Below are positions 1 to 10,977 of a stretch of 64,000 bases of DNA, piece by piece (positions within the stretch are counted from its first letter, which is position 1; the number at the start of each line of letters is the position of its first letter). A program made the position numbers and the translations under genes. This DNA is from Dichetophora obliterata (lineage: Eukaryota > Arthropoda > Insecta > Diptera > Sciomyzidae): positions 46,102,982 through 46,166,981 of the forward strand of contig OY986439.1 of NCBI GenBank assembly GCA_963920525.1, in the 5' to 3' direction. The notes beneath the pieces are model-generated. The model had not been told where the DNA came from. It made no database searches and saw only the letters and a list, made by a program, of their open reading frames with translations.

Positions 1-2
1 AC

Positions 3-953
3 ATCGGGAAGGACCTCTCCCCACCATTTATTACCAAACGAGGTTTCAGACAAGGTGATTCCTTATCGTGCGACTTTTTCAACCTAATGATGGAAAAGAT
101 CATCCGAGCTGCTGATCTGAGACGTAGTGGCACAATATTCTACAAGAGTGTTAAGCTGCTTGCGTATGCTGATGACATCGATATCATTGGCCATAATACG
201 CGCAAAGTCAGTGCAACATTTTCCAGATTAGAAAGAGAGTCAAGTCGAATGGGTCTGGCAGTGAATGCAGATAAGACGAAATACTTAAACGAAATACTCA
301 ACAAACAAACAGTCTCAGCGTTTTGGAACCCACGTTACCGTTGACAATACCTCCTTCGAGGTTGTGAAGAACTTCGCTTATCTGGGATCCAGCATTAACT
401 CAACCAACGACATCAGCATTGAGATCAAACGAAGAATAACTCTTGCCAACTGGTGTTACTTTGGGCTCAGTAGGCAATTGAGAAGCAGAGCCCTCTCTCG
501 ACGAATGAAAATCACGCTCTATAAATCGCTCATCATGCCCGTCCTACTTTATGCATCACAAACCTAGACGCTGAGCAGTTTAGAGCATTCGAGAGAAAGA
601 TTCTTCGTAAGATCTACGGACCAATCTGCGTCAGTGGCGAGTACCGAATACGGTGGAATGATGAACTGTATGAGCTGTACGCTGACATCGACATAGTCAA
701 GCGCATTAAAATCGAGCGGCTTCGCTGGCTTGGTCATGTTCAGCGCATGAAAGACGATGCTCCAGTGAAGAAAACATTCGATTCGGTACCCAGCGGCAGT
801 CAACGCAGAAGAGGACGACCGCATCTTCGTTGGAAAGACCAAGTCGAGGACAACCTGACGAAGCTTGGAATTTCCAACTGGCGCCAGCAAGCGAAAGAAA
901 GAAATGGCTGGCGCAAATTCTTAGATGAGGCCAAGACCGACATACGGTTGTAG
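3..953 (+). pseudogene. Non-LTR retrotransposon reverse transcriptase, 3' part, frameshifted
   Basis: This is the C-terminal half of a LINE-type endonuclease/reverse transcriptase that would copy its own RNA at a nicked target. It is open from the window edge, so the 5' part lies to the left. Seen in order: GFRQGDSLS (about 54-80), the catalytic box AYADDIDIIG (about 162-190), VKNFAYLGS (from 367), EIKRRITLANWCYFGLSRQLRSRALS, then after 576 the C-terminal stretch with ERLRWLGHVQRM, GRPHLRWKDQVE and the final TDIRL stop at 951-953. Frame 3 ends at TGA 342-344. Homology moves to a second frame for about 330-567 and returns to the first frame near 576, so there are at least two frameshifts and one stop at 568-570. 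The 3' end is a short TAAG-type tail (about 960-975), as in several LINE clades. It matches the F52C9.6-like proteins common in insects. I did not assign a clade. Confidence 0.85.
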
Positions 954-959
954 CGCCGA

Positions 960-976
960 CTAAGTAAGTAAGTAAC
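960..976 (+). repeat. TAAG microsatellite tail of the LINE
   Basis: Four-base repeat (CTAAGTAAGTAAGTAAC) directly after the LINE stop codon. It is consistent with the 3' tail at which target-primed reverse transcription starts. Confidence 0.55.
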
Positions 977-1440
977 TTTTAAGATTGTTTTGTTTTTTTT
1001 TTCAATGAATAATATGGACATGCTGCCCCGAGTAAAAAAATTTTTAGCTAAAGCCAAACGGAGTACAAACACGGCCAGATTTAAAAAAATTTTCTCGGCC
1101 TTACAAGGGTCGTTTGCAGGACTTTTTGACCAAACAGCGGCCGTACAGAGGCCTTGTACAGCCAACTTTTTGCACCCAACTTTCGACCGCTAGGCCTTTT
1201 AGATTATTTTAAGGCCATGTTCGACCCTTGTGCAGCCCATGTTCGGTCACTGTTTGCCCGCTAATATGTGTACTAGAGATGTTTTAAATGATGCTATATT
1301 TTAAATTACTCAGTAAAAGGCACCTTTCTGAAGATGCAAATTGCTCTGTGATTTTATCATATTGAATTGAATTTCTAATGTCATATTCAACCGATATTGT
1401 GGCTTAGCCATTTAATCGCTCTTTTTTTATCGAACTTCGA
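977..1440. other. Non-coding, partly GC-richer spacer
   Basis: No convincing gene. Positions 1070-1260 are GC-richer than their surroundings and repeat short words such as GGCC and TTCGACC. The small open frames here overlap each other on both strands and have no recognisable domain. Confidence 0.4.
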
Positions 1441-1683
1441 ACACAATTTTTAATTATCTTTAATTTAGAAAGACTATTTGTGTGTTAATATTACTAATAA
1501 CTGCCTCCATTCTACGAATTTTATTCGTATTTTTCAGCCACGAATAGGATTCGTAGAATCGAAGTATATTAGTACATATTACGAATATTTTATTCCTATT
1601 CTTAAAAAAACAAATGTATATTGTACGAATACATTTGTTACAATTACGAATGATCATAATATCTTATAACGAAAAAAAAAATA

Positions 1684-1759
1684 TTCTGTCTGAGCTGGGG
1701 TTTGAACCTCAGCTCTTTAGCTTATGGCCCACGCACTCCACCACTAGGCTACAGCCACT
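1684..1759 (-). repeat. tRNA-derived SINE head, copy 1
   Basis: Read on the minus strand this has a polymerase III A box (TAGCCTAGTGG) and a B box (GGTTCAAACCC) at tRNA spacing. The acceptor ends do not pair well, so it is a tRNA-derived SINE head rather than a working tRNA. A second copy lies about 128 bp to the right and a third at 39300. Confidence 0.65.
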
Positions 1760-1811
1760 TTACAACGATACAGTTGCTTATTGTCTTTGTTTGACCAACC
1801 AGTAAAAAAAA

Positions 1812-1887
1812 ATTCTGTCTGAGCTGGGGTTTGAACCTCGGCTCTTTAGATTATGGGCCACGCACTCCACCAGTAGGCTACAGTCAC
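1812..1887 (-). repeat. tRNA-derived SINE head, copy 2
   Basis: Direct, slightly diverged duplicate of the 1684-1759 segment, with the same A-box and B-box words on the minus strand (a few substitutions, e.g. in the A box). The pair forms a tandem of about 128 bp period. Confidence 0.62.
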
Positions 1888-2399
1888 TTTGGAATCATAC
1901 AGTTCCTTATGTCTTGTAGATGTTCGGCTGAACCAGGCTGAACAATTTCGGTTTTTAATTTTTTAAACTCTACTAATAATTCGTACATTCTACTAATAAT
2001 TCGTACGGTCAACCTACAAATGAATTGTTTTACTAATATTATTTTTCATTCGTAAATAGTACGGAAGCATAAGTAAAAAATAAGAATGTAATAAAGGAAA
2101 TTACAAAGTTATTCGTATGAGATATTTACGAATATTATTATTTATATGTACACAATCATTCGAACAATGTACTAATACAATTGATTTATTTTTGTTCACG
2201 AATATCATAAGTATATAAAACATATATATTTGGAGATGCAACATCAGGTATTTCACTTAAAAATTTTTACGAATGAATTCGTAAAGATATCACAATAATA
2301 ATACTTTGTATATTGTACGAATATTTATAGAATGTACGAATATTTTGTTCACTAATATCATTCGTAAAAATTTTACTAAAAAATTTTTTGAGTGTATGC

Positions 2400-4100
2400 A
2401 TGTTCTCCTGCGCACTCGTCGCTTTACCAATAAAAACTGTCCTTGATTTTCTCAATCTGTGAAATTGGCACTTAAAAAGCGGAACATATTAAAATTCATT
2501 TAACTAACACGATTTTAGCTTATCATCAAAACAGCTCTGGAACATCCTCAAGACACTCAATTTATGTAACAAAGAAACTGAATCGTGTCAAATTGATTCT
2601 AACTTCTTAAATGATTACACTGTGCGGCACAAAAATCGGTATTAAATAATTTCAACGTTTGTCAAATAATTTTAATATGAGAAATCTCATGGTAACATCC
2701 GAAATTCCACTTCACCGAAGACTTAGTGCAAAATTTTTTTTTAATTAGTCTAGATTGCACTCATTTGCATGTTGAGAATTCTTGAACCATTAGGACTTTT
2801 ATTTTGGTTTCTTCAGCAAAGTTATTTTTATTATTCTTGCCAACAACTCTGTTGAACAAATATAAAACGAAAAATCATTTGAAATTGTTTTTAAACCTTT
2901 AATAAACGACGTATGTCTTGCCCGCTTTCAACATCAAAGCAAAAAATTGTACTCATACGCAATGTTGTTCGAATTTTTTTCGTTTGAATTTTTGTAAGAA
3001 TTACTCGATAAGACCCACTGGAAGCGATTTTTTCATATTCATTTATTCAGCAAAGCTGTTGGCCAGAATTATAGAAAGAACTTTGCCCAAAAAACCAAAA
3101 TGAAAATCCTAATGGTTCAAGAGTTTTCAACATGAAAATGAGTGCATATCTTGAATAATTTTTGTTGTATCTTAAAAAAGAAAATTTTGTTCTAAAACGT
3201 TCGGTAAAGTAGTAAAACAAATGTCACCACGAGATTCCTTATACCAAAGTTAAGTGAAAAACGTTTAAATTATCAAATACAGCGAAAAAAGATACAAAAA
3301 AGCGCACAGTGTTATGTTTTGTTATTTTGTTTTGGCTTCTCACATTCATTAGTTTCAATTTAACGCGTGAATGAGTGAAGTGCACGTAGCACTATGCATT
3401 AATAGCTGATGGTATCTCCATAAAGTTTATTAAATGTATTTTGCCATATGTGCTGAGCCCACTATTCCATATTATAAACTAGCTTATTAGCTTATTATTA
3501 CCTCACAGGTCTGAATAAACAAAAAACTTTATTATTATATTTTTAAGCATTATTGTTGAAAAAAATACTAAAATGCTAAAATGCTAATACTAAAATGAAA
3601 GTGTGGCACCAACCTTAATCAAAATTAATAAATCGGTCACTTGTGGTGCTGTTGCCAAATATCATGTAAAGCAAAGAGTTATTTGGTAAATGGTGACGAA
3701 GTTCCCACTGATACCAAATATGTCACTGATACCGCTGGCAAGCTCACGTTGGATCACACTTGATGTTTTAGCCGGCCAAAGCAACAATGCTAAGGACAGT
3801 TTTTCGAAACAACACTCGGCTGATGACGCTTGCTAGTCAGGTGGTTGCTGCCAAATGATGAGTATGGTTTTTCTTTAATTAGAACTGATGAAGTATCAGG
3901 AGGTACTGCGGTCATACTTGATGATCTCAGCGCTTATGGATCTCGGCGATTCTCTCGGACCAACACTTTGGAAGTGTAGGTCTGTTTTCGGTGAATTTTG
4001 CAGTAGACGATTTTAGCACACTTGATTTATTAAGCGTTGGTGCATCGCTGGCTATCAAAATGCATCTATCAAAAAGATTCCTCTCGCAATAACTTTGTAT
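2400..4100. other. AT-rich intergenic or intronic DNA
   Basis: No gene recognised. The open frame at 2918-3103 has no domain. Positions 3590-3930 are less AT-rich and could be an old transposon fragment, but neither strand gives a recognisable protein. Confidence 0.4.
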
Positions 4101-4213
4101 AGTTTTATGATTATTTTGGAGGTTTTTAGGCCAGTGCTTTTTAAACTGCAATCAAACAAATGATGCAATTTTCTTTCCAACGTGGCAAAGTGGACAAAGT
4201 AAGAATTTTAAAC

Positions 4214-4330
4214 ATGGAGAAAAATTACAACAAAAGATTGACATTGGAAAGTCTCCAAGAGAGAGGGGAAAAAGCAATGAACTGCAAAGAAGACACTGAC
4301 AACACTAATAACAATGTTATTTATGTTTAA
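4214..4330 (+). pseudogene. C-terminal tail of a Penelope-like element protein
   Basis: A 38-codon open stretch from ATG 4214 to TAA 4328-4330 reads KRLTLESLQERGEKAM, then NCKEDTDNTN, then VIYV. I recognise the pattern (R-L-T-L-E-S-L followed by N-x-K-E-D-x-D-x-x) as the tail of many arthropod Penelope-like proteins, from memory and not from a search. The rest of the protein is absent. A chance match cannot be excluded at this length. Confidence 0.4.
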
Positions 4331-4479
4331 TGTAAAACGTAAAAGTTAGAATAACTTGTGCTGAAATAAAAATGTATTTATAAAACAGATATATGTAAGT
4401 CTAATGTTGATAGCACATAAGCTTTAATTGTTTATTTAATTATTGTATAAATTTTGTGTTTTTAAAGCAATAAAAGAAA

Positions 4480-4520
4480 TCCCCTGAGGAAGTCGCCAAA
4501 TAAGCAATGAAACGTTGGGA
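4480..4520 (+). ncRNA. Degenerate type I hammerhead ribozyme motif
   Basis: The core reads CTGAGGA (4484-4490), a helix II candidate GTCGCC (4492-4497) facing AGCAAT (4503-4508), and GAAAC (4509-4513). The minimal palindromic helix III is ACGT (4512-4515), followed by the cleavage triplet GTT (4514-4516). Helix I is TCCC (4480-4483) pairing with GGGA (4517-4520). All invariant core bases fit CUGANGA...GAAA. Helix II has two mismatches and a wobble, all explainable by C-to-T or G-to-A decay of an ideal GTCGCC/GGCGAC stem. Minimal type I hammerheads with tiny helix III are known from Penelope-like terminal repeats. Activity of this copy is doubtful. Confidence 0.55.
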
Positions 4521-4969
4521 ACAAAATTTGATCATTTGTTTGATTGCAGTTTAAAAAGCACTGACCAAAAAACCTCCAAAAAAATCATAAAATTATTATA
4601 AATATTGGCCCATTTAATATATATAACTTTGTTTTATTATAGATTGCTGTTAAGACTGATGTTACATTTGATGATCTCAAATTTGGCTGGTGGCGTATAC
4701 TTAGTCGGATTTTTCTTGAATAATCATTGTAGAAGAATGCTGCTCCAGTCGAGCAGTAGGAATTTTCTAAGCTGGCTGATGTTGTTATCGCTGCCTAATT
4801 CCATGATCGCTAACTGATGCCAACTGAATTTTCTTTCTTGGCACAAACAATTGCTATGCTTTAAGAATTGTGTCTTCTAAAAACTCTGTTGAAGGCAGTT
4901 GCTTATAGTCTTGAGGTCAAACCTTATGCAGTTATTTATAGCTAGCTGATATGCTTATATGCAATCTGC

Positions 4970-5900
4970 ACTTTTAAAAGCTATGAAGTCTTCTTAATCT
5001 GACAGCATTTCTAGTCATCGCAAAGCAAGCCTTTAGAGAAAATTGTTGCCTTTTAAACTGGAATGGGTTATCCAGTATGAGTGGCATTCGAGGAATAAAA
5101 ACTGAATCACACTGAATGTAGGCAGTCAATATTTTTGTTTCTATTACGTTTCTGTGAAGATATTTTACTAGCAGTCTTGTTCCATTACAGAGCTTTGGTG
5201 GATTAAGATAACGAAACAACACAATAGGAGCTTCTACTTTAAGTACAATTATGGGTGTTGGAAGTCCTGTACGATTCAAAGTGTTTAGAAACTCTACATG
5301 GTATTGAACTGCATCATCTTTTTACACTACCATATCCATTGATCTGTACGTCATTTTGATTGCTTTAAAATACCTAAGCATAATTTCGTTAATTATAGCA
5401 GCCCTATCGTTCTAAGAAGTAAGAATGATTCTCTCACACATCTAATCTCTGCTTTTGTTTTTTATGTCATCGATATATGGATAAATGCGAACAATTAGCT
5501 CTTCAATTTTCTTCACAACTATTTCCAAATCTGAAGAAATTTTTACTTTGCCTTAAAAACAGAATATACTCCATTCCCTTTTTTTAGCAGTAGTTCGGAG
5601 AATTTTCTAGCAGATGCATTGCCTCTTCAGTAAACGCGCATATTTTTTCAAGTGATATTTTTTAATAAGTGGCCAAATATAAGATTTTTTTTAAACATGC
5701 CATGACCTCATTACCTCGTGTTCCTCTTGGTACTACCGGCAATCATTATCTAAAATTTACAGCAAAAGTTCAATGGCTCTTTTCATCCCTCAAAGGCTCT
5801 TTTATGCGGCATAGTAATTTCGTTCCATACTATAAGCTTTGGAAGAAAGATTGTTTTTTTTTAAATATCGCACAGCGGGGGTCTCGAAGGTTAGAAGATT
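4970..5900 (-). pseudogene. Helitron PIF1-like helicase, C-terminal fragment, decayed
   Basis: Read on the minus strand, several frames join into the C-terminal part of a Helitron Rep-helicase, the enzyme of rolling-circle transposons. Seen in order: LPVVPRGTRGNEVMACLKK (about 5735-5680), RESFLLLR (about 5430), DDAVQYHVEFLNTL (about 5320-5280), then an open stretch (5279-4974) with VEAPIVLFRYLNPPKLCNGTRL, NVIETKILTAYI, VFIPRMPLI, and FQFKRQQFSLKACFAMT. These match the helicase motifs with LRNL(N/D)PxxLCNGTRL and PFxFKRxQFPVxxxFAMTxNK. Several stops and frameshifts separate the pieces, so it is dead. The Rep and N-terminal helicase parts are not seen, and I could not place the Helitron 3' hairpin or CTRR end. 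Confidence 0.8.
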
Positions 5901-5902
5901 GA

Positions 5903-6503
5903 GAGGTAGTTTGAAAGTACATTGGCTGTAATGCCTACCTCCAGCAATACCAGATGAGGCGTACTATATTTTTAAGGTTTATTTTTAATCCGTAAAGCTA
6001 TTGGTATAAAAAATATATTTTTTTAGTCTTAACTTTTGATTGAAAAGAGATATTGGGGTAATTTTTCGCATAAATTATTTTGGAGACTTGACTACTTTTT
6101 TTTTAATTATAAAATATAAAAAGAAATTTCGCCAAAAAAAAATCTTTGAATCTGAAAAATTTTTGAAAAGGAGTGTTATATCATATGAAATGTATTAAGA
6201 AATACAATTTTTACTTGTTTTTATTTTTAGAATATAAACAACTTTTAGGACACTTTTTGAGTAAAACGTTAACATTTTGGACTATTTTTAAAAAAAAATA
6301 TAGAAAAATATATTCACTTACTTGTCGGTACAGTTATAACTAATTTTATTTAGCAATTTTAAGCAGCTCTCGACAGAAAGAAAATTTTAACACAACGTGT
6401 TAAAAAACAGCGGAGATATTGGCATCGAAAAACAAAACTTTAATCATCATATCATTTTTTTCATATTCTCAGGTAATGATGTTTTCTGAAAATGCTGTTG
6501 TAC
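5903..6503. other. AT-rich spacer
   Basis: No coding signal. Words near 6010-6140 (for example AAATTTCGCCAAAAAAA) weakly recall 63190-63350, suggesting a shared old repeat. Confidence 0.35.
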
Positions 6504-6807
6504 TATACTCAGAAAAAACCAACAGTGAAACTGTTAAATCCCATCCAACAGATGAGTTTCGAAATCAACAGTCTGGACTGTTGATAAAATAACTGTTTTA
6601 CTCAATTCTCATTTGAATTTTTAATTGTCCTGCACTAGGATGGCTGATATCAATACATATGCACATAAAAGAAAAGAAAATTCAGTTAGGAAATGAGTAA
6701 AATTGTTATTTTATTGACAGTCTAGACTGTTAATTTGAAAAAACTCATCTGTTGGATTGGATTCAACAGTTTTCACTGTTAATCTCTCTGTTTTTTTCTC
6801 TGGGTGT
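6504..6807. mobile_element. About 300-bp MITE with long inverted arms
   Basis: Left arm (about 6504-6592) and right arm (about 6708-6807) are inverted copies, sharing CCAACAGATGAGTTT near the middle and ending in TACTCAGAAAAAA on one side and TACACCCAGAGAAAAAA on the other. Each arm carries small palindromes such as CAGTCTGGACTG. No ORF, so it would need a transposase from elsewhere. A TA target site is possible, but the superfamily is not assigned. Confidence 0.7.
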
Positions 6808-7631
6808 AAGAATTTCTAAAATTTTAAAGATATATAAATGTCATTCGTGTCAAAATAAATGACATTTTTTTTAAATAAAACTGGCAAAATTTCTTTATTA
6901 AAAAGTATTCTAATAACAAAATTAACGGTAGTTAAGAAACGGTGGAAGAGGCGTGGTCAAAACTTAGTATGTCACAATCTAATCTAGAATTCAAACGATA
7001 TGTGTTATAAATCTGAACGAAATCAATGGAGCGGTTTGGATTTTATGGACTTGAAATTATTTTAAATGTACTGACAAATTTTATAACCACATTTTAATCC
7101 TTTGCAAGTCGAGTTTTAGAAATCCAAGAAAATAATTTGAAGACTAGATTATTTGAAGTATAAAATCTCAAAAATAAATTAAATTCATGTAGGATGTCTG
7201 CATTTTTGTTAGTTCAAAATATACCCATATTATTTATATTTAACCCTTTCTCTCCCAAATTTTAATGAATTTTGAAAAATCCTGAAACATCTTTTTAGAA
7301 ATACATTTCAGCATTTATGTTTGAAAAACGTAAAGACAATATATTCAAAGTTCTTGGTAATATAAACGATTCAAAATGAACCTGTTTTTAGCACTTAAGG
7401 GCCATTAGTGGTAAAATTTTCAAAAACCCCTTCTTAGTGCGCGTCCACGTAACTAAAGACATCAGCTTACCAAATTTCATCTAGCTACTCCTATGGTACA
7501 AGGCGTTTTGCTGATGAGTCAGTCAGTCAAGACAAACTGGTTTATATATAAAGATTAGATTTTTTTATTTATTTTAAATAAATATATTTAAAGTAAAAGT
7601 CTCTAATAAAGTCAATTTTTCTCTTTTCCAG
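6808..7631 (+). other. End of an intron upstream of the host exon
   Basis: AT-rich, no coding signal, ending in a pyrimidine-rich tract and CAG at 7629-7631. It is probably the last intron of the gene whose terminal exon follows, possibly reaching back past the window start. Confidence 0.5.
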
Positions 7632-8449
7632 CCGAGTTCCCCGAGGAAGATACCGATATGCTGATGGAGCCTAATGACTTCTCACCGGTGACGGTGCTAC
7701 GTTCGCACGAACAATCATTTCGTCCGATAGCGCCAACTGCATTCCAACATCATCATAATTTTCCACAACATACAAACATTGCAAGGCCGCGAATTGATGA
7801 TTCCAATACGGCACAAAACTACTATCCACCATATTTTCGTGAAGCACCCCCGCTAGGACACTCACGCCCCTATTTCCCAACACCTGATGGACCGGTCATA
7901 CCAAAGTTTGCGGCACCATTGCCAAAAAATGATCCAATTGCTGGACCGCTGCACGCGCAACGCAATTTTGATGCCTCTCTACTTGGTTCCGGTGATTTTG
8001 GGGTCTTACGTGGCGGTACATTTTATCCAGAAGAAGAAATGCCCTACCATCCAGAGGATAATAGCGATTTTAGCGATTACTACGGGGATGCCAACAATGG
8101 ACATGGGCGACCTTTAAGTGAGGGTCTCATACAGAAATACACCTATCCGGAAGAACAATTTGCTAACTTCCGTGACTTTGCCGATATAAATACGCCCGCT
8201 GATGGTGCCTTCTCGCAATTTGTCGTCGTCTATGCTCCAAAAAATGCAACACAGTCGAGCAACCATCCGCATCCGAAGAATATCTTTGAACAGCTAGAGC
8301 TGCTCGATCGTGAGAAGGCTTTGGAGGCTAAGAAGTTGCGACCCAGCAAATCCAAATCGAAGTTGTCCAAGACGAAATTACAGAAAATGTACAAAAAAGA
8401 TTCCAGTCCCAAGGATTTGGAATACGAACCTTTATTGGCGCTAAGCTAA
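7632..8449 (+). CDS. Terminal exon of an unidentified host protein-coding gene
   Basis: The best host gene in the window. A 3' splice site (CTCTTTTCCAG, ending 7631) opens straight into an uninterrupted frame; the exon starts in the middle of a codon, so 5' exons must lie to the left. At least 271 residues are encoded, ending at TAA 8447-8449, with codon-like composition clearly GC-richer than the flanks. The segment is rich in proline, aromatic and acidic residues (PPYFREAPPLGHSRPYFPTP, then FYPEEEMPYHPEDNSDFSDYY). It then has FSQFVVVYAPKN, a glutamate/leucine helix-like stretch (FEQLELLDREKALEAKK) and a lysine/serine-rich tail (SKSKSKLSKTKLQKMYKK). No catalytic motif, membrane segment or named domain is recognised. 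The low-complexity N-part and basic tail suggest a structural or secreted protein, which is inference only. The Met at 7658 is internal, not the start. Confidence 0.75.
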
Positions 8450-9420
8450 GCAATCGATCGTTTTATTGATCGATGTAGATTAGCTAATATTCATTTAAGT
8501 TAAGCTAAGAAAAACATATATTTTCAAAGACACACTGCAAATTTATATAAAAGAAAGGCTGAGTTCCTAAATGCATTTATTCAATGTATCAGTGTGTTTT
8601 ATTTTGAATTGGTGCTCAGTTTAAACACGATAGCTGCGCAACTATTTTGATATTCTTAAAAATAGTATAATTGCTCAGTTTTGGTAAAAATTTTTGGACC
8701 TATTCAAAATAAAACACACTGATGCATTGTATTAATGCATTTAAAAACTCAGCCAAAGAGTATAAAATGGGCATTTGAAAGGACGTAGATGCTTTTATTA
8801 TTGGTTCATAATAACATTATAAATTTCATGTTTTGAAAAAGAAAACCATAGCAGCTCATACTGTTCCATATCAATTAATTTTAATATCCATCACATATAA
8901 ATTGACATTAGCGAAGCTAGAATTAGGAATACATTTGACGATTATACTTCCTTTGAAATTATATTTTATTTTATTTTTTTTTTAGTTGGGTTCTGCTTGA
9001 CTGTTACTCATATACCTACTTATTATTAAAAATGCTCTATTGTTTGTTTCTTTGTCTATAATTTTATCTTATTTATTATAAAAATATTTTGAAAAATTTT
9101 CAAATTTTTTCGACTCAACAGAAACCTCATAAATACTCATTTAATAACATCTAAAAATTCAACTACATATTAACACTTATACCTATTTTAATAAGAACAC
9201 AACTGGGTCGTAGATACTTGAGTTAAAACACTAAAAACGTATACTGTTATTGCTAAAGTCTTCACTTTAAGCAATTTCTTTATGTACAATTCTTAATTTT
9301 AAATAAATTTCCCTACTTTAAACATCATCTTAGCTACATAGTTATGTCTAGTGTATAAGCTACATTTTGTATAAATAAAATTTTAAAAATAAAAATAAAA
9401 AATAAAAACTACTTTCAGTG
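8450..9420 (+). other. Probable 3' UTR and downstream flank of the host gene
   Basis: AT-rich, no further ORF. AATAAA at 9374-9379, followed by an A-rich tract with further AATAAA words, is a candidate poly(A) site. A MITE occupies 8557-8754. Confidence 0.45.
8557..8754. mobile_element. 198-bp MITE with about 54-bp inverted repeats
   Basis: Both ends read GGCTGAGTT inward, and the arms stay similar for about 54 bp (shared CAGTGTGTTTTATTTTGAAT). No ORF. Three A residues flank both sides, giving a possible AAA duplication that is too simple to classify. It lies in the putative 3' UTR of the host gene. Confidence 0.75.
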
Positions 9421-10160
9421 AGTTGGATATAATTCTTAAGTTTAAACGTCTTACCAGACCTCTATGTTTCTCTGCTGTAATTGTCGCAAGGCATATTAAA
9501 CATTTTAATCAGGGTGTTGCCATCGACAGTATTTTAATTAATTTGTTTGCCTGCCTCACCATATCGGGCCAACTGACCGAATGTGTAACACATTCAATAG
9601 CTTAAGGCGCCTTTTACTAGACATTTACTGTACGGTTTGTTGTCATTATTATGTATGTTGTTACAGTTGTTATTTGATTGCTGCGGTCAATGTGCGCTGT
9701 ATTGCAGTGACAAGCTAACGGTTGGCCATTGATTTTGAACTCACAAATGGACTGACAATCGTACAAGGTCTACAACAAAAGCGGTTCGCTTAAAAAGTTG
9801 ACTGCATTTCCTAGTCTCAATAGATGGTCACCAGATAGTAAATTCAGCAACGTTGGACGGAGTGTTGAAAATGTTAACGACATTTAAAAGGCGTTGTTGG
9901 CGGCTGTCAAACATATTACATTTATGTATACTCATACTTGGTATTGTAGTAAAAAAATAGGCAAACTAAAAATAGGTAATTTATGAAATAAACTAAGGCA
10001 CTAACTTATGCGTCGCACAACTTTGAACAATTTTTTTGAATTCTTTAAAAAATACCAACACGATCAAAAATGTGATAAATCTATATAAGTCAAATGCTCT
10101 TGCAACTGCCACATGTATAAAGAAATGATGAACATGCACAAGAACCGAAAATAACGCTGC
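9421..10160. other. Spacer without recognised genes
   Basis: Moderately AT-rich. The 60-codon open frame at 9423-9605 has no domain and no splice context. Confidence 0.35.
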
Positions 10161-10167
10161 ATTTTTA

Positions 10168-10430
10168 CAGCCCTATTCTGGCAAATTAACAAATTGTTAA
10201 CCAGTATTTTGAATATTTCTATGTGTTTGTTGTTTTCAAAACAATATTTAAAGCTCAAAAAACAAAATTTTTTAATGAAATTGTCAATAACTGAAAAGCA
10301 GTTGACAATTTTTATCAAAACTTTTTATTTTTGAGCTTCAAATTTTGTTTTGAAATAAAAAACTACAACAAACACATAGAAATATTAAAAATACTGGTTA
10401 ACAATTTGTTAATTTGCCAGAATAGGGCTG
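10168..10430. mobile_element. 263-bp PIF/Harbinger-like MITE, TTA target duplication
   Basis: Near-perfect palindrome. Both ends begin CAGCCCTATTCTGGCAAATT and the arms match for over 100 bp. Direct TTA repeats at 10165-10167 and 10431-10433 flank the ends; a TWA trinucleotide is the known PIF/Harbinger target duplication. Non-coding, so dependent on a transposase supplied elsewhere. Confidence 0.75.
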
Positions 10431-10673
10431 TTAGTGTATTCTACTATGTAAAAAATATTAATCAAAGTTTTATTAAGAAAACTTATCATATTTTGAAGAG
10501 TTTAGGTTCTAATATAATAAATATTGAAAAATGAACGATTCCAAGGACTCAATTAGAAATTAGTCCAAGATTTTTGACTGCGTACGAACTTAAATATATA
10601 CTAACTACGAAAGAAATTTAATAAGTCAGTGACTTTTTGAATAAAAGTTATTTATTTTCGGCAAAAAAGCGTT

Positions 10674-10977
10674 TTATTTCTCAACATAGTTTCTTTTTCG
10701 ATTGATACATTTATCCAGCGTTTTTTTAAATTTTTTTATTCCTTGCAAATAATAGCTTTTATTAAGGTCCTCAATATAGGTATTTGTTTCAGTAATAACC
10801 TCATTGGTCCCGTTGAATATCATACCGCCGAGCCTTTTTTCATGTTTGGAAATAGAAAAAAAACACAAGGGCTAAGTCTGGAGAATATGGTAAATGTGGT
10901 AGCAAATCGTAGCCCAATTTATGAATTATGAATTATGTGTCATTTTTGCGATTACTGGCGTATGCATCGCTGCACTG
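10674..10977 (-). pseudogene. Mariner transposase, C-terminal fragment
   Basis: On the minus strand the frame gives SDAYAS (about 10970-10950, replacing the usual DNAPxH block), KLGYDLLPHLPYSPDLA (about 10925-10875) and NEVITETNTYIEDLNKSYYL with GIKKFKKTLDKCINRKRNYVEK, ending at the stop 10674-10676. These are the last third of a mariner DD34D transposase. HxPYSPDLAP and the tail W/L-xKCI-x-x-xGDYVEK are family signatures. A frameshift follows PDLA, and a stop separates the first two blocks. The fragment ends abruptly at 10977, where a CACAGTG sequence begins, so it may have been cut by insertion of the Transib element. Confidence 0.8.

Larger units (their letters stand above)
1480..2380. repeat. 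Repeat packed with ATTCGTA / TACGAAT motifs
   Basis: About 16 copies of the heptamer ATTCGTA or its complement lie in 0.9 kb, often as inverted pairs (for example ACGAATGAATTCGT near 2270). This is far above expectation and resembles the subterminal transposase-binding repeats of non-autonomous DNA transposons. No clear terminal inverted repeat or target duplication was found. Two tRNA-like segments sit inside. Confidence 0.45.
4103..4592 (+). mobile_element. Penelope-like retroelement remnant with inverted 80-bp arms
   Basis: An 80-bp segment at 4513-4592 recurs inverted at 4103-4182; both arms share TTTGTTTGATTGCAGTTTAA. Between them lies an open frame that reads like the C-terminus of a Penelope-like element protein, followed by a hammerhead-ribozyme-like motif that ends where the right arm begins. 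Penelope-like elements are known to be bounded by partial, often inverted, terminal copies and to encode hammerhead motifs there. The body, including the reverse transcriptase and GIY-YIG domains, is missing, so this is a heavily 5'-truncated copy. Confidence 0.6.
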
